A DNA stretch of 64,000 bases from Megamerina dolium (GCA_963854835.1 OY978527.1:26431557-26495556), one strand, 5' to 3'. Counted from the stretch's first letter, positions 23,821 to 39,522 are shown. A program made the numbers and translations. Notes: generated by a model from the sequence alone, not told the origin.

Positions 23821-26062
23821 ATGTACTCGAAATCGATCCGTGGTGCCAACATCGACTCGGATCACTACCTTGTTGCAGCTAAGGTGCGCACACGCTTATG
23901 TGTCGCAAGTAACAAGAGAAGTCCCACACAGAGAAAGCTCGACGTCACTAAGCTGCTATCACCAGAGACAGCAGATGCATTTTCCACTCGACTATCGGAT
24001 CTGCTTATGCAGAACACTCCTCCACTTGATGATACATGCGCACGGTGGACACTCCATGACTACTGCTGCCGAGAAGGTAATCGGTTACTACCGGCCTCTG
24101 AGGAATGAGTGGTATGATCTGGAGTGTCGCGACGCTACCGCAGAGAAAGACGCCGCCTACAGGAGAACCCTGCATTCAGGCGCAACGCGAGCTCTTAAGG
24201 AGCGGTACAGAGAGAAAAGGAGTGCAGAGAGACGTCTTTTAAGGCGCAAGAAGAGGGAGTTGGAAAGACGCGAGTGTGAGGAGATAGAGATGTGTATCGA
24301 CAAGAATGAGACTCGAAAAATCTTCGAAAAGATCAAGCGCCTGAGTGGAGGTTTAAATCCCGGAGCCTCTTCTTGTCGTGATGGAAATGGGAATCTGGTT
24401 ACAGATGTCCAGAGTGTACTGAGCCTATGGAGGAACACTTCTCCACGTTACTGAATGGCGATGCTACGAACAATTCCGCCAGTGGAGGAGATTGCCCGAT
24501 AACCCCAATTACAGATGATGGTGTTGATGTTCCACCACCCGACTATGACGAGGCTGAAACGGCCATTTTAAGGCTGAAGAACAACAAAGCTGCAGGTGCT
24601 GATGGCCTGCCTGCCGAGTTGTTTAAGACCGGAGGCGATGAGCTGCTCACCCGCATGCACCAGCTCATAAGCAGAATATGGTCGCATGAATGCATGCCTG
24701 ATGATTGGAGGCTCAGTGTTCTCTGTCCTGTACATAAAAAAGGAGACCCCACAATTTGCGCCAACTACCGTGGAATAAGTCTCCTGAGTATCGCATACAA
24801 GGTTCTATCGAGCGTACTGTGTGAAAGGTTGAAGCCTATGCTCAGCAACCTGATTGGACCGTATCAGTGTGGCTTCAGACCTGGTAAATCCACCATCGAC
24901 CAGATTTTCACACTGCGCCAAATCCTGGAGAAGACCCAAGAAAAACAGATCGACACACACCACCACCACATTTGTTGATTATAAAGCCGCTTTCGACAGT
25001 CCGGTAAGGGATTACCTCTATGCAACAATGTCTGAGTTCGATATTCCTGCAAAGCTCATTCGACTTTGTAGAATGACACTGCATAACTCCCGTTGTGCAG
25101 TGAAAATTGGGAAGGACCTCTCCGCACCGTTTAATACCGAAAGGGGTTTCAGACAAGGCGATTCGTTATCGTGCGACTTCTTTAATCTTATTATGGAGAA
25201 AATAATACGAGCTGCTGATCTACGACATAATGGCACTATCTTCAACAAAAGTGTCATGCTGTTAGCGTATACCGACGATATTGACATAATCGGCATGAAC
25301 ACGCGAGCAGTCAGTGCAGCATTCTCAGAGTTGGAAAGAGAGTCGCGTCGGATGGGTCTCACGGTGAACGAGGGCAAGACGAAGTATCTAGTGTCAACAA
25401 ACAAAGATTACCGGAGTCTTGGACAGCACGTCACTGTTGACAACTACGCTTTTGAAGTAGTAAGGGACTTTGCCTATCTTGGAACCAGCATTAACAGCAG
25501 TAATGACGTCAGCTTGTAGATCATGCGTAGGATAACTCTTGCTAACAGGTGTTACGTTGGGCAGAGTAAGCAATTGAATAGTCGAGCCCTCTCTCGAAGA
25601 ACGAAAACTAAACTATACAAGTCTCTCATCATGCCTGTCCTAACATATGGCGCTGAAGCCTGGACAATTTCCACCTCGGATGAGCGAATGCTTGGGGTTT
25701 TCGAGAGAAAAGTCCTACGCAAGATCTTTGGACCTATTTGCGTTGGTGGCGAGTACCGAATAAGGTATAACCATGAGCTGTACGAGCTGTATGCCGATAT
25801 TGACATAGTAAAGCGTATCAAAATCCAGCGGCTGCGCTGGCTAGGTCATGTCGAGCGAATGGAAGAACACGCTCCAGCTAAGAAGATGTTATATTCGGAA
25901 TCCACTGGAGGACGACGCAGAAGAGGAAGACCAAACCTCAGGTGGAAAGACCAAGTACTGGAGAACCTGACGGCGCTTGGAATTTCTAACTGGCGCCAGC
26001 TAGCGAAGAACAGAGATGACTGGCGAAGCATGTTATTTCAGCCTAAAGCGATATTCGGTTGA
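23821..26062 (+). pseudogene. RTE-clade non-LTR retrotransposon ORF, 5'-truncated, copy 1
   Basis: The protein is an endonuclease/reverse transcriptase that copies its own RNA at nicked genomic sites. The copy begins inside the endonuclease C-terminus (NIDSDHYLVAAK, SDH motif, about 23850). A linker follows, then RT motifs: NNKAAGADGLPAELFK (about 24590), NYRGISLLS (about 24765), FRPGKSTIDQI (about 24875), FVDYKAAFDS (about 24970), FRQGDSLSCDFFNL (about 25150), and the catalytic box YTDD at 25268-25279 in place of YADD. A C-terminal RLRWLGHVERM/GRPNLRWKDQV region ends at a TAA-type stop near 26062. Frame changes occur near 24050, 24430 and 24955, and a TAG replaces a Glu codon at 25517-25519. 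The usual 3' tail (GTTATGGCCACATAAG) is absent; the copy ends next to a palindrome. Confidence 0.92.
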
Positions 26063-26073
26063 TGTACTCACAT

Positions 26074-26105
26074 TACGTACCAATGTATTCATACATTGGT
26101 ACGTA
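26074..26105. repeat. Perfect 15-bp-arm palindrome at the RTE 3' edge
   Basis: TACGTACCAATGTAT, a 2-base spacer TC, then its exact reverse complement. It lies 12 bp after the last RTE-homologous codon and replaces the standard RTE tail. It could be a hairpin formed at the integration or deletion junction. Confidence 0.9.
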
Positions 26106-26693
26106 TCATTTTCTTAGATGACATTAGAATATATTTTATCTATTAAAGCTAATAGTACACTCTTCGCTGAGTGCAATTCAACAAAGACAAAAGAAAAAAA
26201 AGGGAAAAAACATTAGCCCACTTATTGGGATTGCGTACAGTATTTCAGGTGGAAATTTATTTTGAAAGATAATATTGCAATTTTAATTTGATACCTTTAT
26301 ACTACCATGTATAACGGAATTTTGATTGTTATTGTTAGTGGCAGAAAATTGAATAAAAAAAATATATTAAAAAAGTGATTGACATTTTACAAGTTCAGTC
26401 ACTTACTACCTTATACATATTGCTAATGGAGTGAGTGGTACGCGCGTTTTGTTTTAGGCATATAAATGTTATTGTTGTCTGTAGAAAAAGGAAAAAAAAA
26501 CGAAAACTTGGCAATTGATGTTGGTAGAGTGATTTTAGGATTGACATTGGAGTGCTAATAAGTGGGTGTAGTGTTTGACAATCTATTTTATCTATTATTT
26601 ATATACGAAAGAAATTATATATACCTGTGGTAGTGGATTACAAGTAGATAATAGATATGAATGTAATATACATATCTCGATTACATATGTTAT
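26106..26693. other. AT-rich non-coding stretch
   Basis: No gene or known repeat recognised. Confidence 0.5.
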
Positions 26694-27380
26694 GAGGGGA
26701 GCTATATAAAAAGAGGGCGTGGATTACCTCTTTCTTGTAAATCCAATTAATTTTTCAATATTAATCCAAACTCAAATTTGGTTGTCCTACGTTGAATAAA
26801 TCGTAAGTTATAGCGGTTTAAATTTTTTTAATTTTCTCAACTTTGTATGGGAGCCTCGATATAAAGTGATCGTGGCACTCTGATTTTTGCCAGATAATTT
26901 TCGACTACCATTTTAATCTAAGTGTTAATTATGGTTATTCTAGACAAAAGATTGTAGAAGCTACAGCAGTTTCAATTTAAAAGAAGTTTAGACACTTTGT
27001 ATGGGAGCTACTATAAAAAGTAGGCGTGGCTCGCTCATTTCTGGCTCGCTTCATTATATGTAGCAGTATAATGTAACGATATGTGCTAAATATTGTTGTC
27101 TCAAATGGTTTATGAAGTGAGTTATAGCAAGTTAAAAATTACTCTTGGATCATAGGTTACTTATGCCAAATTTCGTCAAAATAGCTCAATATTTTCTCAA
27201 GTTATCGTGCGAACCAGCCAGGTGACAGACGGACGAATGGACGGACATCGTTAAATCGAAAATTTAAGCAACGCTGATCACGAATATATATACTTTTCTA
27301 TATCTCCGGAGATTCCTTCAAGTGGTTACAAACATCTGACCGAAATGAATATACCTTGCTATTACATTATGCAGGGTATA
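26694..27380 (-). mobile_element. DINE-1-like element, inverted copy C, 3'-truncated
   Basis: Read on the minus strand it starts with TATACCCTGCATAAT (27380-27366) and the CTTGAAGGAATCTCCGGAGA phrase also found at 14493. A short GTCC tract follows (27250-27222), then ATCATAGGTTACT-type sequence and CACGCC/CTCCCATACAAAG modules (near 27025 and 26865). It stops at about 26694 without the hairpin. Confidence 0.85.
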
Positions 27381-27734
27381 AAAACCTCAAAAATTATCAA
27401 ATATTTCGAATAAAAATGCCTAAAGGTACGGATAGTAACATATGTATAATACATTGTATATGGTACATAATTTTATGGATGTGTCATATTAAGTTTTATC
27501 TCTCTAAAAATGAATGTTGTCCAAGCCAATCTTGGCTTATATAAAATTTCAGCATAATAGCTGATTAAATGAACCATTTTTTTTAAATTTCCCATTTATA
27601 TTACACCTATCTACTGACGCTAAGTAATTTTTGTAACATATTGAAACTTAACTAATCTTAAATCATTATCTAAGGCTACATTTACATTGACAATTTACAT
27701 GATTTTAAGTATGTATAATATAAAGCATTTATGA
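27381..27734. other. AT-rich spacer
   Basis: Nothing recognised. Confidence 0.5.
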
Positions 27735-29080
27735 TTATTTATTTATTAATGTTGTTGGAGTACGACGTTTTAATCTTCTCGGACGTGAGGTTTCAATACC
27801 TGGAATCTCTCTCATCTCCATATTTGTATGTACTACAAGGCGCTGCATATGCATGAGACTGCATTCTTGTATGAACTCTTCGATGGTGTTGATGTTCAAG
27901 GCTCGGTGTATATCTTCATTTGAGACGTAACACTCTGCGTTGAAAATGGTTCGTAGGATTTTGGATTGTATACGTTGTATTCTTTTCACTTTCCTTTTGT
28001 TGGTAGTGCCCCCTTATTTCAATGCCATATTTTGTCAGATACTGATAATTTAGATTGTCTGCCTAAAAGCCAATATATCGAATACTAATTTCTTGTCGTT
28101 TTTGTATTACTTGGTCTTATGTATTTAGCCTTTATGTCAATTATAACGGGTTCATTATTTATATACAGGTTATGATGGCTGTATCTTCTATTTGTGTAGA
28201 TTACATGAACCGTTTTATTGCTGATGATTTCAATGCCCCACTTCTTGAACCATATTAGTGTAATATCCAATAGTGATTGAAGTTTTGTCGTTGCTAAGCC
28301 TATGTTCTTATTTGAAGATAGAAAAACAGTGTCGTCAACAAACGTTGCCAGCATGCTCTCATCTGAGGGTTGAGTAGGTACATCTGCTGGATATCGAAGG
28401 TATAATAATGGACCCAGAACACTGCCTTGGGATACTCCAGCTTCCATTTTTTAAATTTCAGAGCATTCATTCTGCTGTTGTATAAGTTGAAAGAAACTAT
28501 TTGGGAGCTGTTGATTTAGTTTACTTAGTAAACCTTGGTTCCAAACACTATCAAAAGCCTTTTCAACGTCAAAATATAATGCCACACAAAAGTTTTTGTT
28601 GTCAATTTCAGCTAAGATTTATTTGTAACAATGTGTATTTGTTGAATCGTACAATATTTGCATCTGAAGCCAAACTGGTGATTAGGAATTCCGTTGTTTG
28701 TTGTTATAATTGGTTAAAGTCTATTAAATATTAGTTTTTCAAATAATAATAGGTAATAGACTGATGGTTCTATATGACGTAGCCAGAGGCAGATCTTTAT
28801 GTGGTTTTGGGATGTGGATTACTTTCCATGCAATTGGAAAATATTTTAGCTGCATTAAATAGATTTTTTAAATATATAAGACCTTTCTCAGGTAGTTCCT
28901 TTAAAACCTTCGATCATATCGATGATTCGATCATAACCGGGCGATTTGTTTGCGTTTATATTCTCTTTGATGGTATATTGAATTTCTTTGTTGTGGATTT
29001 CTATATTTGGGGATTGAGTCATTAAATATGTTAGGCAAAATGATGTTTTGATTGTTCAGCTTATTTTTAAAAGTGTTTTT
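27735..29080 (-). pseudogene. Jockey-clade reverse transcriptase relic
   Basis: The minus strand reads, with frameshifts and stops, through a non-LTR RT. WKVIHIPKPHKDLP..SYRTISLLP lies near 28830-28730 and KAFDSVWNQGLLSKL near 28560. GVSQGSVLGPLLY begins at about 28435, and the catalytic box is FVDD near 28345. A C-terminal segment follows (RIQRIQSKILRTIFNAECYV, near 27980) and ends at a stop at about 27735. The family normally carries an upstream endonuclease and ORF1, which are absent here (5'-truncated). It is clearly diverged from the Jockey copy at 57931-58536. Confidence 0.82.
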
Positions 29081-31309
<2,229 letters not shown>

Positions 31310-31332
31310 TATATATATACATACCATATACC

Positions 31333-32003
<671 letters not shown>

Positions 32004-32092
<89 letters not shown>
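32004..32092. repeat. (TA)n microsatellite
   Basis: About 88 bp of uninterrupted TA. Confidence 0.96.
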
Positions 32093-32101
<9 letters not shown>

Positions 32102-33749
32102 TTATTTATATACTATATATTATTAAATACAGGTACTGCAACACAAATATCAAGCACCCGCTTGATTTTTTTTGTAAAATATCTGAAAACACTTGGTTGG
32201 TGTTATGTACATTCTTTCGATTATTCTTTTATTCTACTATATTTATGACCTCCATTGGCATCTGTACAATTTACATATACATGTTGTGGTTTTTCTACGA
32301 GAATATTAATTCAAATATATTAGATAGGAGCAAAAAGAATGCCACGGGTTTAATTAAAAATATGTAAGAACATTTTTAACATATTTATTAGAATATAGTA
32401 ATTTGCTTTAATTTAGGCGGTTAATTAAATTACATTCGAATGTACTATGTTCATATATGTGTGTGCTCACGTGTGTGGTGGGATTTAATCGAAAACAAAT
32501 TGATATTGATTATTTTATATTAATTTATTGTGTATACTAACAAACAATATATCCTTATATTTATTTTTATACACTCGTATTATATTGAAATGTTGTTGAT
32601 TTATGAAATCCTTGTATAGAAATCGATAATAGTTATTTCTTTTTTTAAAATAATTTTTATGATAATTACTATTTTATAGTACTATTATTGTTATTTTTAA
32701 ATGCTTTATTTATATAATTATTGTTTTTATTATTGATATTGCTTTTTTTATATTATTATTTATATTATTATTAAAATGTCCACTATTCACCACATATTCA
32801 TTTGATTGACACTTGCAATTTATATAAAATAATTAATTTATGCTGGAAACGACGTAATATATACATACAGTTTATGAATACTCGTATTTATGGTATCGTT
32901 TATGTTAGCCAGTTATAATCAGCTAACCTACTTAGATTAAGTAAATTCATACCAATTATGTATGAATGGATGTATGCATATTCAACCAATAATATAATAT
33001 ATACTACGTAACAATATACTTAACAACAGCAGGGATGAAAATATGAACAGACAATATCGACATGCATTGTTAACACCATCATTTCAGTAAGTTTGCGTGC
33101 ATATGTCAAAAACCCCAAAGGAATTTACCTAACTGTAGGTAGTTTTGTGTGGTTTTTAGTTCGAATTGGTTTGAGTTGAGCTAAGTTGTTGTACCTGCTG
33201 ACGTTATATCGTCATTCCTATAGAATACATTTAATATAATTTTAATTTTATACGGATATATGTCAAATATTGTTGAAGGAAAATTCAATTTTAATTTTCA
33301 TTATGTTCTGACAGTTACGTAAAGGTTGCGCTATTTTGATTTTAACTTCAACAATGCACTAGCGTTATTTTTCTTTGGCTCATTCCTTATTTTTTTTTTG
33401 AGTTTATTTCAACTAAATTAAAAAATACACTACATAGATAGCTTTATCTTTATTTTTTATTGTTATTATTTCTATTTCACGCGAAATACATTTTCTTTAA
33501 CATTTTTTTTAATGTTGTAATTCACCAACATTCACTGTAAGAAGTAACACCAAACCAATTCAAACGCAAAATGCTTGTTGTTAGCAACTTACAGCGAATG
33601 GCAGTGAAAATTTGTTCAATTTCAATATACTGTAGAGCACTCTGAAAATATTCGTTCGTATGTATACAAATACTTACTTTATATCATTTTATAATTTACA
33701 AATAAATCATCGATTTTGATCGAGTTGGACCGAATGAAATATATTTCGC
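32093..33749. other. AT-rich non-coding stretch
   Basis: Dominated by T- and ATT-rich sequence; no gene recognised. Confidence 0.5.
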
Positions 33750-34160
33750 TAATCGCCTTTGTTCTTCGCTCAATGTCGCCAGTTTGAAAATTTGCAATAA
33801 TTAATCTTTATCCCGCAGATTGTTTCTATCTTTCTCTCAGTTTATCTCCGCCAGAGTGTTGCGGATACAACACCTTCTTGCGTGGATCGTGTTCTTCCAT
33901 TTAATAGATTTTCCGAAGATTTCGCAGCCGTTAGATTTTTATGCAGTTAATTATACTAATATCGGCATACAGCGCGTTCAGCTTATGATTGTACATTGCT
34001 TATCATTCGCTTCTTATACAAACGTCTCGAAAGATCTCGTGTAGGACTTTACTCTGGAAAATCCAAACAACGTCTCATGCGGTATGGATAGTGTCCACGC
34101 TTCTGCACCATACGTAAGGGCAAGCATATTTCAAGACTTGTAAAGTTTGGTTTTCCCTAC
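33750..34160 (-). pseudogene. RTE C-terminal relic, old
   Basis: The minus strand is similar to 43380-43800. The words TCTTCGCTCAATGTCGCCAG, ACACCTTCTT..TGGA.CGTGTTCTTCCATT, TCGGCATACAGC and CCATACGT.AGG.CA.GC follow the same order as in the better-preserved RTE copies and correspond to the region after the polymerase domain. Many substitutions and indels break the frame. It is older than the three large RTE copies. Confidence 0.72.
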
Positions 34161-34734
34161 TTTTTAATTACTTAATTAGTTCAAATTAGCACTCGTTGTA
34201 ATAGTCAAAAGTTGTTTACTAGTTCGAAAGTTTAGTCTTGAAGAGTGACTATTTGCCCAAGACTACCAGGACTCTTTTTCTTTTTTGTTGACCAATCGGT
34301 AGACTATTGTGCCAAAACACTGAAACAGAGCAGCTAAAACAATAGCATAGTTAGAATGGAAGAAATAAGAGAACCTTGTTCTTCCAACGGCCAAAAATTG
34401 GAAGAGATAATTCTCGATAGTGGCCGACACCCCGATATAAGATTTATAATTTGGGAATGTGACGACACCCACAATGGCTATGATATGTCATAGAAATACC
34501 GAAATAATACATTAAAAGTTATGAAATTGATAAATAAAATATATTATGAAAGTACGATTGAAAATTTCAACTTTAATGCCATATAAGTTTACTCCGAATA
34601 ATTATTTTAACGCCATTTTTTCTTGCTTAAAAGGTACAACTATCTTCTTTATAAGTTATTTTAATTTTGAAGAAAATATTAAGAATTTTATTTTTAAAAA
34701 TTTTTTTTTGGTGCGGCAATGAAAAATAGCGTAA
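34161..34734. other. AT-rich spacer
   Basis: Nothing recognised. Confidence 0.45.
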
Positions 34735-35345
34735 TTCGTGTTTTGAAGTACGAGCTCCACAGAGAAACCAAAGCGGCGAACAACTCTGAATATTAACTCT
34801 GAAGTTACTTCATAGCAGACAGTAACACGGTGGTTTGTGAAGGTCCGTCTTAGTGACTTCGATCTGACCAATAAACCATGAGGACGACCTGAGACGAAGG
34901 TGGATAACGACGTGCTGAAAGCCACAATTGAATCGAATGCGGCTCAAAGTGCACACGATTTATCGTTTGAGGTGTGGTGGTGGTGTATTCCACCGCAGCT
35001 TCATGAAACCAGGCGATTCGATAACGGCGAAGGACTACTGTATGCAACTGGACGAAATGATGCAGAATCTTGCGATTAAACAGCCGAGATTGGTCAACCG
35101 ATCAATCAAAATCATCTTACACGATAACGCGCGACTATATACTGCATGAATGACTGTGGCAAAGCTACAGAAGTTAGATTTGGAAGCTCTCCATCACTCA
35201 CCACATTCACCAGATTTTGCACAAACCGATTACTACTTCTTTCGGAATTTGGACAACTGCCTGGTAGCAAAAAAAATTGAGCTACTGTTGAAATGGCAAA
35301 AGCGTATCGATAGTATGGGCGCATACTTCGATTAAAAGTAAAAAG
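34735..35345 (+). pseudogene. mariner (DD34D) transposase relic
   Basis: A readable segment VTRWFVKVRLSDFDLTNKP, a TGA, then GRPETKVDNDVLKATIESN (34823-34930) is the second helix-turn-helix region. After a deletion the frame continues as catalytic core: LLHDNARLYTA with Asp at 35123, a TGA at 35147, then HSPDFAQTDYYFF with Asp at 35228. There are 34 residues between the two Asp codons, as in canonical mariner. The segment with the first catalytic Asp is deleted. The element is long dead; terminal repeats were not found. Confidence 0.82.
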
Positions 35346-35424
35346 TCTACACACAGAAAAAAATTTATTAAATTTCCATATCCCGTCGTACGATTTTATT
35401 TGAAATTTTTTATGAAAGCCTATG

Positions 35425-35622
35425 TCACAGAGCTATTTTAGAATTATTTCCATAGCCTTTTGTTACTGCCGGAAGAATGGTCAATTACTTCACGACAATT
35501 GGGTACTCTTCCAAAGAGAAATCTTACCGATATTAAAGTTTTGTTTCAGCCGTGGATTGAACATACGATCTACATATTAGAAGACCAATGCACTAACCAC
35601 CGAGCTATGGCACCCACTTCTG
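35425..35622 (-). mobile_element. tRNA-derived SINE, copy 4, head preserved
   Basis: The minus strand begins near 35622 with TGGGTGCCATAGCTCGGTGG (A box TAGCTCGGTGG), a B box TGTTCAATCCA near 35560, and then the body (TTGTCGTGAAGTAATTGACC-like, CCGGCAGTAAC). The distal body is truncated or diverged. The head matches the complete copy at 46016 closely. Confidence 0.82.
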
Positions 35623-37724
35623 ACGATAAAAACCCAATTTTTTTTTTATTAAAAGCGGCGAAGACTGTGTTTCTGTACCAATATTTTGTTTGAAATCAAG
35701 TGTGGGTTGTTGTAGGTGGATGAAATCTATTCTTCCATAAAAGTAATCCATACTTGGTTGTGGGGGACAAATAAATAGGTGAGAGAAAAATCTAATATAT
35801 AAGCCCTGTGGTGAAAACCGACGTAATAAAAGAAAATTATTTAAGCTGAAATGTCAAAATGGTTTGGGTCAAGTAAGTAGCAGAAAAGTAATTTATTACA
35901 TGTACATCAATTGGATTAGGCCGTCGGTTGGATCTACCTATATAGGTATGTGCATTAAGGTGGAGCAAATTTTTAGATGCCTGACTTCATAAAACCCTAT
36001 AACCTATAATCATCGAAGCACTTTTCCCATGGAAGCAAAAAGAAATTCCATATTTGGGTTCGTCTACTTGTTTAAACTTTTCCAAAAGCATTAATTTTCC
36101 AAAGTGGTGGACACTCCAATTCAGTATTGCTCCTCAAGATTATACTTAATCTCTATCTTCATTATTTAGGCGACCTAGATGACCTCCGTGTGATAGGTGG
36201 TTACTGATTTTTCCTCCTAAACATTTCTTCTGAGCATATCTACTACCTGTCCTCTTCTTAAGAGAACAAAATCGACAAATACCTCCATATTTTCCTGGGA
36301 ATCGCCCATATAGCAGAGAAATGTTTAACAGGCCCTCCTTAATTTTTCCTTTCAAATATTTCCTTTGTTTATTCGCTGTCTCCACTCCTTAGGGAAGTTC
36401 CTCTACGAAGTTTTTATAATGATGATTCTGTAAATTCTAATTTTTCTGCTTTCTTAGAAAAAATTCAAATTTTAGGCTATTCCTTGAGTCAGGCAACCAA
36501 AATTTTGCTCCATACAATTTGACGTACCTTATTGTACTTGCAATTGTATCAATTTCCTCTTCGAAATTAAATGCAAAATTAATCGAATCATAGTATGAAT
36601 TATTTTTCTGTTGATATCCTAGAAATTGGAAAATTTGTTTTTTTCCCAAAATCCAATTATATTGACGCTTCTGTGGCACAAATGAAAAGTTAATAGTACC
36701 TACAGATGTACGTTCATATCGAATTTATATTTGGTTATCAGATTCAATTAAAAGAAGAAAAATTAAGGGGGAGACCTACTGAACAAATAATTCCCCTTTG
36801 TTGCGATAATAAAAAAATGTATGAATGGAAATGGGTTTGTTGTTTATTAGCTATTAGAATTTGCATGACTACCGAGTTGATTGTGGGTTCATCCAGCAAC
36901 CCATTCATGATTTTAGAAGATTTCTAATTTTGTTTTATTTTCTTTCTTACATTCCGTTTGTCATGTTTCGCCACTTTGTAGGTAGATATGATGAAGACTT
37001 TGTGTTTCTATGCATACATCCATATGTACATAGTATGTATTTACATACTCATGTATATTTGTAGGAAGTTCCATTTAATTTTTGCAATCAACATAATCTT
37101 AGTTACTTTACCTGCAGTCATTTTCTGGCTATGTAATTCGTTTGTTTGCAATTAATTATGCGCAGTTGGCGTTCTTATTCTCTGCTTTTACGCTTTGCTT
37201 GCTTGCTTTGCTGTTGGCATTCGATTATATGTATAATGTAGATGGTATGAGTATCCATATGAACAAGCATATATTAAATTGGAGTATACTTGTGTTCAAA
37301 TGTGTGTAATGGGTGGCAAGATGGCATGCGATTTAATGACATACACAATTAAAAGCTCAAGTAAACAATACCAACAATTGACTGCACATCAGGCGTGACA
37401 AAAAGAATAAAGCAACAGCAAAGAAAAAATTAAGAAATTTTCCATTGGCCATTGCATATTCATAGCGACTTTTATTAAAGACATCGCTTATTCGTAATTG
37501 AATGAAATTATTGCCAATAATTACACTTGAATGATAAAGTTGTCATTCAAGCCGTTACAGATTGTTTTAATGCAAAGCGATAGTGAGGAGGGAATTTGCA
37601 CTGGCAATAATTTAAGCAACTTTTTTATAAAAGAAATATTGTTTTAGCAAGACTTCATATTAACTAATTTAAGCGTAAGTATTTGGAGAGCTTAGACATC
37701 TGCAAAAAATTTCGCTGCTGAAAG
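35623..37724. other. AT-rich non-coding stretch
   Basis: No gene or known repeat family recognised. Confidence 0.5.
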
Positions 37725-37945
37725 TAATTGATAGAGATATCGAATGAGAGCACACGTTTCCGAAGGTATTGTTTTCAGAACCCCTTGAAGGACCCCGGCG
37801 AAAAGGAACTCCTAATCAGGACTAAAGAGACTTAATACTAAAGGATTGAATGATTTGTCAGCGCTTGGAATTCCTAAGACTAAACGATAAGTTTACTAAG
37901 ACGACTGACGAAGCATTTTGGATTTGGCCTAAATCAATCATGATC
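37725..37945 (+). pseudogene. RTE 3'-end relic, old
   Basis: Words aligned to the end of RTE copy 1: GTCAGCGCTTGGAATTCCTAA (compare 25971-25990), GACTGACGAAGCATTTTGG and GGCCTAAATC (compare 26019-26050). The frame is not recoverable. It represents the C-terminal 70 residues of the RTE protein and the start of its tail. Confidence 0.65.
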
Positions 37946-38079
37946 TACTAAATTCAATTAAATAAAATATAGGAAAATTCTAATTTCCGTCTAACTTACA
38001 CTATCATTTTATAATGTGTCATTATCTCAAAATGGCAACTCGAAGTGATTGACGATAAATAAAACACAATTTTTTTAAA

Positions 38080-38470
38080 CACATAAAAAATCACAGAACT
38101 TCTGGTCTTTATAAGCAAAAAATTTTTCCATTGGAAATTTTACCATGCAAGGAATTTTGCAAAGATCGAAAGAAATACAATAGTAATTAGATTGGGCAAG
38201 ATCAGTGCTATTTTGTGGACGTAACATCAACCATTTCAACCAAGCTCCATTAAGATTTGGCGAGTGACCGAGGTCTAGCTTTATTCTGGCGGAACATGAT
38301 ATCTTTACGATGGATCAATTCTGTAGATTTTCGTTGGTTGCTTCATTGAAGTACTTTGTTCATTTGTTGAGGGTTATACATCCTTGTTTGGGAGCAGTTG
38401 AAAAAACTCCACACAATCCCACAAAATTACAGTAAAATAGGCGGCTTCATAGGCAATGTTTATTGTGAAA
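38080..38470 (-). pseudogene. mariner transposase C-terminal relic
   Basis: The minus strand contains RKDIMFRQNKARPRSLAKS, matching the FHQDNARPH segment of mariner with the catalytic Asp changed to Asn. Near 38200-38090 comes STDLAQSNYYCIS (the SPDLAPSDYHLF position, third Asp also changed to Asn), then a FFAYKDQKFCDF tail. Frameshifts are present. Both catalytic changes look like neutral decay. Confidence 0.68.
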
Positions 38471-38619
38471 GAACCATGACTTTTTTTTATTGCTTTAATA
38501 TCTGTCAACAGCAGTTAGTGGTGAAAATTAGATTTGTAATAGAACACCATAAAAATATTTCCTGTTAAAAATTTCAAATTTTCTACCTACAATATACGAT
38601 TTGCAGACAGTATTCGTTT

Positions 38620-38960
38620 TTTGTTACCATTTGATGCAAATCGTATCGGCATTATTAGCAACATGCAAAATATGGTTTCAACGATTCAGAAATAATGATT
38701 TTAATGCGAGAAATGAAGAACGTAGTGGATTGGAATTCCAAAAAAAAAAAACCGTAATTTGAGAATTGAATGGCAAAATTGTTAAATGTTGTTCAAGCAA
38801 CAATTTTTTGATTAATTTTGTAAAACCAAAACGTAAAAAAATCTTAAGTTGATTTAGGTAAATCATCAACTTCGATTGTAAAACTGAATCCATTTGGTAA
38901 GATTGTTTTTGTTGGAATCAAAAAGGTGTGTTTTATTATGGGGTATAAAAACCAACCTGG
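38620..38960 (+). pseudogene. mariner N-terminal relic
   Basis: Reads IWFQRFRNNDFNARNEERSG near 38672-38735, the conserved WFxxFRxGDF..(E/D)xxRSG segment of mariner DNA-binding domains, and FCWNQKGVFYYG near 38905-38940, the WDxKGVxYYE segment. The sequence between is shortened and frameshifted. It lies opposite in strand to the neighbouring C-terminal relic, so the two belong to separate insertions or were rearranged. Confidence 0.6.
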
Positions 38961-39044
38961 TGAAAATGTTAATACTTCAAGATACTAATAACAAATAATC
39001 AATTTGAATCATGACAACCGCTGTCTACGCCAGAAAATTACGTC

Positions 39045-39180
39045 GCGCGCACTGTCTGCTGAATTTGGTGCCACCTTTATAGAAGGCGAGTTGCATCCCT
39101 GTTTTTAATCGATGTTCAGCAAGACATACGGTTATTTTGTTCTTACATATTTTTTCTCGAACAACACGGACAGTGCGCGC
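39045..39180. repeat. Short inverted-repeat element (MITE-like)
   Basis: GCGCGCACTGTC at 39045-39056 and its exact complement GACAGTGCGCGC at 39169-39180, with outer flanks GAAAAT and ATTTTC that are also complementary. The GC-rich arms stand out in AT-rich DNA. The size (about 136-150 bp) suits a small MITE; no family identified. Confidence 0.5.
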
Positions 39181-39522
39181 ATTTTCATTTATTTATATAT
39201 GTATATATCTCGAGGATTTTTGTATTAAATTATATACTTAAATTTATAACAAGAACATTTAATTCGTTTTGTAATATAATAAGATTAGTGCCGTGCTGTT
39301 TATTTATATCCACAGTTTTTTCTTTTGTACAAAGTAATATACATAAAAATCAATTGGTTTGTAATTTAAGTGCGTTTTAATAAAAAACTAAATTCATTTG
39401 TCTCGATAACGAAATAAATAAATCAAAATATGATTTAAATATATATCTTGAATAATGGTATTAGCCACCAACGAAAGGCTTAATAATTCGGAAAATCATA
39501 AATGAACAACAAATATAACAAA

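Noticed and set aside
24157..24438. Minus-strand open frames opposite the RTE coding strand, and similar ones opposite the other RTE copies
   Set aside because: They are shadows of the coding frame, recurring wherever the RTE sequence occurs.
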